DNA of 64,000 nucleotides. Source: DATFDN01 sp035685165 (GTDB lineage: Bacteria; Pseudomonadota; Alphaproteobacteria; Acetobacterales; Acetobacteraceae). Location: NCBI GenBank assembly GCA_035685165.1, contig DASRBI010000017.1:280143-344142 (forward strand), given 5' to 3'. A program made the position numbers and the translations under genes. Below the pieces are notes generated by a model. That model saw only the letters and a program-made list of their open reading frames with translations. It did not search any database and was not told the DNA's origin. Shown piece by piece: positions 52,144 to 58,635 of this stretch (its first letter is position 1; each line of letters starts with the position of its first letter).

Positions 52144-52938
52144 TTAGGCGATCGGCGCCAAATCCACCCGCACGATCTCGCGGTTCCCGCCGAGCGGGGG
52201 AAAACGTTTCAGGATCAACGGGTCGTGCCCGGGGATGATGTGGTCCGGCCCGTCCGCCAGCTTCTCGATCAGATCGAAGCCCTTCAGCATCTTCGCCACG
52301 TCCACCACCACCGGGAACGGCACGCGCTTGCGGATGTTGCCCCAGAGATGGATCGCATCCCCCGCCAGCACCACCCAGCCGCGCTGCGTCGGCACGCGGA
52401 TCGACTGGATGCCGCCCGAATGCCCGCCGATCAAATGCAGCGTGATCCCCGGCGCGATCTCGGCGTCTCCCTCGTGCACCGTCATGCGGTCGCCGTAGAG
52501 GGCGCGGATCGCGCTCTGCACGTCCTCCACGTCGAACGGGCGGCGCAGGAACGGATGGCACATGCAGGGGCCCGTGCAATAGGCCATCTCGGCGGCTTGA
52601 ATGTGAAACCGCGCCTGCGGGAAATACTGCATCCCGCCCGCATGGTCCCAATGCATGTGCGTCAGCACCACGTCCTTCACCGTCGCCGGCTCGATCCCGG
52701 CGTTCCGCAGCGCCTGTTCGGGCGTGCACAACAGCTCGCGCCCGCGCCGCTTGGCGCTGTCGGGATTGAAGCCGGTGTCCATCACGATCGTCAGCCCGTT
52801 GCCGCGGATCGCGAACACCAGGAAATCGAGCGGGTCGGGCGCGGCATGGTCGTCGGGGATGATGTAGTTCTGAAACTGGTAGCGCCCGTCGAAGATGCCG
52901 TACCGCAGCGCCAGGATTTCGTAGGTCGGTGTGCTCAT
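52144..52938 (-). CDS. Metallo-beta-lactamase-fold hydrolase, N-acyl homoserine lactonase-like
   Basis: 264 residues. All metal ligands are present: THMHWDHAGG (HxHxDH), His in IGGHSGGIQS, Asp in LAGDAIHLW, and His in IIPGHDP. The order and the YQFQNYIIPDD start match AHL-lactonase-like (AttM/AhlS-type) proteins that open homoserine lactone rings. Lactonase activity is inference; relatives hydrolyse other lactones or esters. ATG 52938 has a GGAGG (about 8 bases upstream). It is divergent from two short-chain dehydrogenases, which may act on the same pathway. Confidence 0.8.
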   Translation of the reverse strand: MSTPTYEILALRYGIFDGRYQFQNYIIPDDHAAPDPLDFLVFAIRGNGLTIVMDTGFNPDSAKRRGRELLCTPEQALRNAGIEPATVKDVVLTHMHWDHAGGMQYFPQARFHIQAAEMAYCTGPCMCHPFLRRPFDVEDVQSAIRALYGDRMTVHEGDAEIAPGITLHLIGGHSGGIQSIRVPTQRGWVVLAGDAIHLWGNIRKRVPFPVVVDVAKMLKGFDLIEKLADGPDHIIPGHDPLILKRFPPLGGNREIVRVDLAPIA

Positions 52939-53044
52939 TGACGTTCCTCCGCAACGCCCGTTCCATAGCACGGCCCCGCCGCCGTCACGATTGCCCGCCG
53001 CGCCGGCGCGCCCTATGCAGCCCGGCGTCCGACCGGAGATCTTC

Positions 53045-53770
53045 ATGCCAAGCCGCGACCTCACCGGCCGCCGCGCCATCGTCACCGGCCATCGCGGCGG
53101 CATCGGCGCCGCCATCGTGCGCGCGCTGGAAGAAGACGGCGCCGAGGTGATCGGGCTTGATCTGCCCGAGTTTGATCTCGCCGACACCGCGGCGCTGGAG
53201 CCGCGGCTCGCCGATCTGATCACCGCGCGCGGGCCGATCGACATCCTCGTCAACAATGCCGGCATCACCGTGCTGGGCAGCGTGCTAGACACACCGCTCG
53301 ACGAGGTGGAGCGGGTGTTCCGCGTCAACTTCCTGGCGGCCTACGCGCTGATGCGCGCGGTGCTGCCGGGCATGGTCGCGCGCAAGCAGGGCGCCATCGT
53401 CAACATCGCGTCGGACCAGGCGCTAATCGGCAAGCAGGTGAGCGCCGCCTACGGCGCCAGCAAGGCGGCCATCGCCCAGCTTTCGCGCAGCGCCGCGCTC
53501 GACTGGGCGCGGCACGGCATCCGCGTGAACTGCATCGCGCCGGGCAGCACGCAAACGCCGATGCTCGCGCGCGTCATCGGCGAACTCGCCGCACGCTACC
53601 CGGACCGCTTCGCTGCTTCCTCCGATGCGGCCTATCGCGCCGCCGTGCCGCTCGGCCGCTTCGCCGACCCCGCCGAGATCGCCGCCGCGGTGGCCTTCCT
53701 CTGCTCGGATGCGGCCTCGTTCATTACCGGCGTGATCCTGCCCGTCGATGGCGGCGGAACCGCGCAATGA
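53045..53770 (+). CDS. Short-chain dehydrogenase/reductase (SDR), first of a pair
   Basis: 241 residues, classical SDR. Cofactor loop VTGHRGGIGAA (TGxxxGIG), NNAGITV, catalytic Ser in IASDQAL and YGASK, then the DGGG end. ATG 53045 is preceded by GGAG (53035-53038). It overlaps the next SDR by four bases (ATGA). The acidic residue after beta-strand 2 (GLDLPE) suggests NAD+ rather than NADP+. Substrate unknown. Confidence 0.87.
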   Translation: MPSRDLTGRRAIVTGHRGGIGAAIVRALEEDGAEVIGLDLPEFDLADTAALEPRLADLITARGPIDILVNNAGITVLGSVLDTPLDEVERVFRVNFLAAYALMRAVLPGMVARKQGAIVNIASDQALIGKQVSAAYGASKAAIAQLSRSAALDWARHGIRVNCIAPGSTQTPMLARVIGELAARYPDRFAASSDAAYRAAVPLGRFADPAEIAAAVAFLCSDAASFITGVILPVDGGGTAQ

Positions 53771-54474
53771 GCCGCCGGCTCGCCCTCGTCACCGGCGGCT
53801 CGCGCGGCATCGGCCGCGCGATCGCCGCGCGTCTCGCCGGCGAAGGCTGGGATGTCGTCGCGGTTGCGCGGCACGCGCCCGATCCGTTGCCCGAGGATTT
53901 CGCATTCCGCGCCTGCGACGTGAGCGAGCCCGAAGCCGCCCGCGCGGTGATCGCTGGTCTGCCGCGGCTGGATGCGCTGATCGCCGCGGCCGGCATCGCC
54001 GGCGCCGGGCCGCTCGATCCGTCGGGGGATGAGCTTTGGCATCGGACGATCGCGGGGAACCTGCACGCCACCTACTATTGCTGCAGCGCCGCCGTGCCGC
54101 GTCTGCCCGACCGCACTGGCCGCATCGTCACCATCGCCTCCACGCTCGGCCTGCGCGGCGTGCCGGGGCAAACCGCATACTGCGCCGCCAAGCACGGCGT
54201 CGTCGGCTACACGCGCGCGCTGGCGCTGGCGCTGGCGCCGCGCGGCATCACGGTGAACGCCATCTGCCCCGGCTGGACCGACACCGACATGGCGGCGCAG
54301 CGGTTCGTCGAGCTCGGCATCTCGCGCGAACAGGCCGCCGCGGGCGTCCCCATCGGCCGCATCGCGGCGCCCGAGGAAATCGCCGCGCTGACCTCGTTCC
54401 TGCTCTCGCCCGAGGCCGCCAGCATGACCGGTCTTGCCCTGCCCGTGGATGGCGGCGGCCTCGCCTCGCCATGA
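53767..54474 (+). CDS. Short-chain dehydrogenase/reductase (SDR), second of a pair
   Basis: 235 residues, FabG-like. TGGSRGIGRAIAARLAG cofactor loop, catalytic Ser in IASTLGL, YCAAKHG (YxxxK) and PVDGGGLASP end. The NNAG motif is replaced by AAAGIAG, so the Asn that supports the active site is missing. An Arg after beta-strand 2 (VARHAPD) suggests NADP+ use. It overlaps its neighbours on both sides (ATGA), so the trio SDR-SDR-DUF1491 is translated as a unit. Substrate unknown. Confidence 0.85.
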   Translation: MSRRLALVTGGSRGIGRAIAARLAGEGWDVVAVARHAPDPLPEDFAFRACDVSEPEAARAVIAGLPRLDALIAAAGIAGAGPLDPSGDELWHRTIAGNLHATYYCCSAAVPRLPDRTGRIVTIASTLGLRGVPGQTAYCAAKHGVVGYTRALALALAPRGITVNAICPGWTDTDMAAQRFVELGISREQAAAGVPIGRIAAPEEIAALTSFLLSPEAASMTGLALPVDGGGLASP

Positions 54475-54806
54475 CGGAGCCGCGCGTCAAGGCCGGGCTT
54501 TGGGTCGGCATGGCGCTGCGTCTCGGCGACGCCGACGGACGGCCCGGGATGGTGCTGCGCAAGGGCGATGCGGATTCGGGCGGCATCCTGGTGGTGCTGC
54601 GCGGGCGCGACGGCATTCTGGTGCTCTCCCAGGTCCGTGCCGCCGACGGCGCGCTCGCCTGGATGCGCGCGAGCGGCCCTCTGCCGGTCGATCAGGAAAC
54701 CGCCGATGCCTATGTGGCACGGCAGGTGCGGCGCGATCCCGACCTTTGGGTGATCGAGTTCGAAAGTCCCGACCTCACGCCGCCTTTCGAGGCGAGGATG
54801 GTATGA
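54471..54806 (+). CDS. DUF1491 family protein
   Basis: 111 residues. Starts MTEPRVKAGLWVGMALR and has the family-typical GGILVVLRGRDG, WMRASGPLPVDQE and ADAYVARQVRRDPDLWVIEFES in overlapping parts. The family is widespread in alphaproteobacteria, small, cytosolic and of unknown function. It begins by a four-base overlap with the second SDR and ends 24 bases from the convergent hydrolase gene. Confidence 0.85.
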   Translation: MTEPRVKAGLWVGMALRLGDADGRPGMVLRKGDADSGGILVVLRGRDGILVLSQVRAADGALAWMRASGPLPVDQETADAYVARQVRRDPDLWVIEFESPDLTPPFEARMV

Positions 54807-54830
54807 AGTTTTCAGCGGGCTCGGCCGGGT

Positions 54831-55703
54831 TCAGATTGTCCGGCAGGCCAGCTCCTCGACCGCCGCCACCTCCTGCGCGATCTCCTCCACCGCGAAATAA
54901 TGCACCATGTGCCCGTGGCCTTGGAGCAGCCGCAGGCGGCTTCCGGGCAGGCGGCGGTGCAGCGGCACGGACTGGCGTTCCGTCGGCACGATCGCGTCCG
55001 CGCTGCCGGCGATGATCGCCACCGGCGCCGCTATGCGCCCGAGCCCGCGCTGCGCGGCGGCAGCGGAGGCGTTGAGCACCCAATTGTCCTGCGAGCTGGC
55101 GTGCAGCTGCGAGGGCCGCAGCGCCACCTCGCCCCGGAACGCCTGCCGGAACCGCTCCGGCACCGGATCGGGCGCGAAGATGCGCCGCACCGCCTCGGGC
55201 GCGTATTGGCGCGCGAGCCGCGGCAGCACGGTGTAGCTAATCAGCCGTCCGATCACCGGCAGGCCGGGGATCGAAAGCAGCGCCACGTCCGCCCGCCGCG
55301 TCGGCATGTAATAGCCGGAGACCAGCACCGCGCCCGCCACCTCGCCGGGCCAGGCGATGGCGGCGTGCAGCGCCACGAGCGCACCCCAGGAATGACCGAG
55401 CACCAGCGGCCGCTCGATCCCGAGCCGCCGCGCCGCCTGCATCAAAAGCTCCGCCTGCGCCGCCGCCGTCCAGCGCCGCCAGAACGGGCGGCTGCTATGG
55501 CCGAAGCCCGGCCGGTCGAAGGCGGTCACGCGGTATGTCGCGGCCAGCGCGTCCATCAGACCGCTCACCTCGAAATCCCGCCAGGTCGCGCCGTTGCCGT
55601 GCAGCAGCAGCACCGGCCGGCCCTCACCGCGTTGCACGAAATGCACGCGCGCGCGGCCGACCCGGATGAACCGGCCGGCTGGCGCAGCGGATGCGGATGA
55701 CAT
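54831..55703 (-). CDS. Alpha/beta hydrolase
   Basis: 290 residues. Oxyanion segment LLLHGNGATWRDF, FDRPGFGHS, nucleophile elbow GHSWGALVA (Ser about residue 125), acidic residue probably in GSADAIVP, and His in GHGHMVHYF. This is a generic esterase or epoxide/haloalkane-type hydrolase; the Trp after the nucleophile (GHSWG) gives no firm substrate. A hydrophobic segment around 140-175 may form the cap. It is divergent from rimP with a 141-base spacer. Confidence 0.83.
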   Translation of the reverse strand: MSSASAAPAGRFIRVGRARVHFVQRGEGRPVLLLHGNGATWRDFEVSGLMDALAATYRVTAFDRPGFGHSSRPFWRRWTAAAQAELLMQAARRLGIERPLVLGHSWGALVALHAAIAWPGEVAGAVLVSGYYMPTRRADVALLSIPGLPVIGRLISYTVLPRLARQYAPEAVRRIFAPDPVPERFRQAFRGEVALRPSQLHASSQDNWVLNASAAAAQRGLGRIAAPVAIIAGSADAIVPTERQSVPLHRRLPGSRLRLLQGHGHMVHYFAVEEIAQEVAAVEELACRTI

Positions 55704-55759
55704 GGCAAGGCCCCTCGCACAGCGCGCGCCAGGAACCCGCCTGGCGCCCTCCGGTGCCC

Positions 55760-55787
55760 TTGCATACAGCTCGCGGGCGCTTTATCT
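55760..55787 (+). promoter_or_regulatory. Candidate sigma-70 promoter of the rimP-nusA-infB operon
   Basis: TTGCAT (55760-55765) and TTATCT (55782-55787) are separated by 16 bases and lie in the only spacer ahead of the operon. Transcription would start around 55794, about 27 bases before the terminator hairpin. No other good -35/-10 pair stands out. The match is by eye, not by a scoring matrix. Confidence 0.45.
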
Positions 55788-55820
55788 AGCCTCCAACCTA
55801 TTCTCCGCAGTGTTACGGGG

Positions 55821-55846
55821 GGTGGCCTTCGCGGGCCGCCTTTTTT
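55821..55846 (+). terminator. Attenuator-like intrinsic terminator ahead of rimP
   Basis: GGTGGCC (55821-55827) pairs with GGCCGCC (55834-55840), one G-T pair, around a six-base loop TTCGCG, followed by six Ts (55841-55846). This is a textbook factor-independent terminator on the coding strand, 5' of an operon and not downstream of a plus-strand gene. The T run includes the first two bases of the rimP TTG start at 55845. Premature terminators in rimP leaders are known from other proteobacteria (rimP leader). Confidence 0.75.
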
Positions 55847-56384
55847 GTTTTTGGACACCGACGCAGCCCGCCCGCAGTCGCCGGACGCATCGACGCTCGA
55901 AGAGCGCATCGCCCGGATCGTCACGCCGAGCTTGGAGGCGATGGGCTACGAGCTCGTGCGCGTCGCCGTGCTCGGCCGCGACCGCCCGACCGTGCAGATC
56001 ATGGCCGACCGCGCCGACGGCGCGCCGATGGGCGTCGAGGATTGCGAGCAAATCAGCCACCAACTGGGCGCGGTGCTGGATGTGGAGGATCCGCTGCCCG
56101 GTGCCTGGACGCTCGAGGTCAGCTCGGCCGGGATCGACCGCCCGCTCACCCGCCCGAAGGACTGGGTGCGCTTCGCCGGCCACCTCGCGCGTGCCGAGAC
56201 GCTGATGCCGATCGACGGCCGCAAGCGGTTCTCCGGCGTCGTCCTCGGCGCCGACGAACGAACCGCGCGGCTCCGTCTCGACGACGGCTCCGAGGTGGCG
56301 CTGCCGCTCGACGGGTTGCGCCGCGCCAAGCTCGTGCTGACTGACGAACTGATCAAGGCGACCGCCGCGCCGCCGCGCCACTGA
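55845..56384 (+). CDS. rimP: Ribosome maturation factor RimP
   Basis: 179 residues. 30S assembly factor. Typical stretches: IVTPSLEAMGYELVRV, EDCEQISHQLGAVLDVEDPLPGAWTLEVSSAGIDRPLT in overlapping parts, and a C-terminal SH3-like domain (RFSGVVLGADERTARLRLDDG). There is no ATG before residue 33, so initiation must be non-ATG: TTG 55845 or TTG 55851, both inside the T-rich tail of a terminator. No clear Shine-Dalgarno. First gene of rimP-nusA-ylxR-infB-rbfA. Confidence 0.93.
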   Translation: MFLDTDAARPQSPDASTLEERIARIVTPSLEAMGYELVRVAVLGRDRPTVQIMADRADGAPMGVEDCEQISHQLGAVLDVEDPLPGAWTLEVSSAGIDRPLTRPKDWVRFAGHLARAETLMPIDGRKRFSGVVLGADERTARLRLDDGSEVALPLDGLRRAKLVLTDELIKATAAPPRH

Positions 56385-56420
56385 GGAAATGGACATGATG
56401 ACGCACCGGAGCCAGCAGCG

Positions 56421-57980
56421 ATGATGGATACCGCGATCGCCCGCCCTGACCTTCTGGTCGTCGCCGATGCCGTCGCGCGCGAGAAGAACATCGAGCGCGA
56501 CGAGGTGATCGAGGCGATGGAGCAGGCCATCCAGAAGGCAGGCCGCGCCAAATACGGCCACGAGAAGGACATCCGCGCCACGATCGACCGCAAGACGGGC
56601 GATGTGCGCCTGTCGCGCTGGACCGAGGTGGTGGAGGTGGTGGAGAACGAGGAAACGCAGATTCCCGTTCACATCGCGCGCAAGTTCCGCCCCGAAATCA
56701 ACGTGGGCGAGTTCATCGTCGATCCACTGCCGCCGATCGATTTCGGCCGCATTGCCGCGCAGACCGCCAAGCAGGTGATCGTGCAGCGCGTGCGCGAATA
56801 CGAGCGCAAGAAGCAATACGACGAGTTCAAGGACCGCGTTGGCGAAATCGTCAACGGCATCGTGAAGCGCACCGAGTACGGCAATTTGATGGTCGAGCTC
56901 GGCCGCGCCGAGGCGCTGCTGCGCCGCGACGAGCTGATCCCGCGCGAAAGCTTCCGCAACGGCGACCGGGTGCGCGCCTATATCTTCGACGTGCGCGAAG
57001 AGCCGCGTGGGCCGCAGATCTTCCTGTCGCGCACCCACCCGGGGTTTCTCGCCAAGCTGTTCGCGCAGGAGGTGCCGGAAATCTACGACGGCATCATCGA
57101 GATCAAGGCGGTCGCCCGTGATCCCGGCTCGCGCGCCAAGATGGCGGTGATCTCGCGCGACAACTCGATCGACCCGGTGGGCGCCTGCGTCGGGATGCGC
57201 GGCTCGCGCGTCCAAGCGGTGGTGGCCGAGCTGCAGGGCGAGAAGATCGACATCATCCCCTGGTCACCTAACCCGGCCACCTTCATCGTCAACGCGCTAG
57301 CGCCGGCCGAGGTCACCAAGGTGGTGCTTGACGAGGATAACGGACGCGTCGAGGTGGTGGTGCCGGACGACCAACTGAGCCTCGCGATCGGCCGGCGCGG
57401 CCAGAACGTGCGGCTCGCCTCCCAGCTCACCCGCTGGGATATCGACATCCTGACCGAAGCCGAGGAGAGCGAGCGCCGCCAGGAGGAGTTCCGCCGCCGC
57501 AGCGCGCAGTTCGTCGAGGCGCTGGATGTGGACGACGTGATCGCGGGCCTGCTCGTGACCGAGGATTTCGGCTCGGTGGAGGATCTGGCGATCACGCCGG
57601 TCGAGGAGCTGGCCGCGATCGAGGGGTTCGACGAGAACATCGCCGCCGAGCTGATCCGCCGCGCCGAGAACTGGCTCGCCCAGCGCGACAACGAGCTCTC
57701 GGACCGCCGCGTCGAGCTCGGCGTGAGCGACGAGATTGCGGCGCTGGAGGCGTTCACCCCGGCGATGCTGGTCGCTCTCGGCGAGAAGGGCGTTAAGACG
57801 CTCGATGACCTCGCCGACCTCGCCTCCGACGAGCTGATGGAGATCGTCGGGCCGGAGAACATGGACGAGGCCACCGCCAACGCCGTGATCATGGCCGCCC
57901 GCGCGCACTGGTTCGAGGACGAGTCGGGCGCGGCGGAGGCGGCACCGGCGACGCAGACCGAGGAGGCGGGCCACGACTGA
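56421..57980 (+). CDS. nusA: Transcription termination/antitermination factor NusA
   Basis: 519 residues. N-terminal RNA polymerase-binding domain (about 1-130), S1 domain (about 135-200, VGEIVNGIVKRTEYGNLMVELG in overlapping parts), KH1 and KH2 (about 230-345; VGACVGMRGSRVQAVVAEL and LAIGRRGQNVRLASQLT), and two acidic repeats at the C-terminus (FGSVEDLAITPVEEL and GVKTLDDLADLASDEL). The 3' end contains the Shine-Dalgarno and presumed start of the ylxR gene. Confidence 0.97.
   Translation: MMDTAIARPDLLVVADAVAREKNIERDEVIEAMEQAIQKAGRAKYGHEKDIRATIDRKTGDVRLSRWTEVVEVVENEETQIPVHIARKFRPEINVGEFIVDPLPPIDFGRIAAQTAKQVIVQRVREYERKKQYDEFKDRVGEIVNGIVKRTEYGNLMVELGRAEALLRRDELIPRESFRNGDRVRAYIFDVREEPRGPQIFLSRTHPGFLAKLFAQEVPEIYDGIIEIKAVARDPGSRAKMAVISRDNSIDPVGACVGMRGSRVQAVVAELQGEKIDIIPWSPNPATFIVNALAPAEVTKVVLDEDNGRVEVVVPDDQLSLAIGRRGQNVRLASQLTRWDIDILTEAEESERRQEEFRRRSAQFVEALDVDDVIAGLLVTEDFGSVEDLAITPVEELAAIEGFDENIAAELIRRAENWLAQRDNELSDRRVELGVSDEIAALEAFTPAMLVALGEKGVKTLDDLADLASDELMEIVGPENMDEATANAVIMAARAHWFEDESGAAEAAPATQTEEAGHD
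57961..57966 (+). promoter_or_regulatory. Perfect Shine-Dalgarno for ylxR inside nusA
   Basis: AGGAGG six bases before the ACG at 57973, inside the nusA 3' end. This is ideal spacing and full complementarity to the 16S 3' end. It points to translation beginning at 57973 although that codon is ACG in this sequence. Confidence 0.75.
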
Positions 57981-58635
57981 GGCCGAAGCCACCCTCACCC
58001 CGCCGCCGGCCGAGGACGAACCCGAGAAGGGTCCGCTTCGTCGCTGCATCGTGACCCGCGAACGGGCGGCGAAGGAGCGCATGATCCGGTTCGTCCTAGG
58101 CCCGGAGCGCGTGCTCGTGCCTGATCTGGCGAACCGTCTGCCCGGGCGGGGAATGTGGTTGAGCGCGCGGGCCGATGTGCTACAGACCGCGCTCGCGAAA
58201 GGTGCGTTCGCACGTGCGGCGCGCTGCGAGGTGCGAGTGCCGCCCGGGCTTGCCGATCAGGTGCGGGACGGGCTTGTCCGGCGGATCGCCGAACTTCTGG
58301 GCTTCGCCCGCCGCGCCGGGCAGGCGGTCGCAGGCTTCGAGAAGGCGCGGGAATGGCTGCGCTCGGGCCGTGCCGGCCTTGTCCTTCAGGCAAGCGACGG
58401 CAGCGCCGAAGAGCGGCAGCGTTTCCTGTCCGGGTGCGCCGGCATCGCGGTCTATGCGCCGCTCGACGCAGCGGCGCTGGGGGCGGTGTTCGGCCGCGAG
58501 CGGGTGGTGCACGTGGCGGTGGCGCCGGGGCGGCTTGCCGCGGCGCTGACCGACGAGAATGAACGGCTGCTGGGGCTCTTGTCCCCGGCCGCCATGAACC
58601 AGGATCCGGACGGGGTCCGGCAGGCGGGTCGATGA
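57973..58635 (+). CDS. rnpM: YlxR/RnpM family RNA-binding protein, apparent ACG start
   Basis: 220 residues from ACG 57973. The N-terminal YlxR domain LRRCIVTRERAAKERMIRFVLG through PDLANRLPGRGMWLSA (each under 20) and a C-terminal L7Ae-like domain (LLGFARRAGQAVAGFEKARE) are both present. The next standard start, GTG 58051, lies after the conserved RRCI and would truncate the fold. A perfect AGGAGG is six bases upstream of the ACG. A C-to-T change at 57974 would create ATG and leave the NusA His codon unchanged. So the gene either initiates at ACG or has lost its ATG. Its TGA overlaps the infB ATG (ATGA). The family modulates RNase P and binds RNA. Confidence 0.85.
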   Translation, partial: TTEAEATLTPPPAEDEPEKGPLRRCIVTRERAAKERMIRFVLGPERVLVPDLANRLPGRGMWLSARADVLQTALAKGAFARAARCEVRVPPGLADQVRDGLVRRIAELLGFARRAGQAVAGFEKAREWLRSGRAGLVLQASDGSAEERQRFLSGCAGIAVYAPLDAAALGAVFGRERVVHVAVAPGRLAAALTDENERLLGLLSPAAMNQDPDGVRQAGR

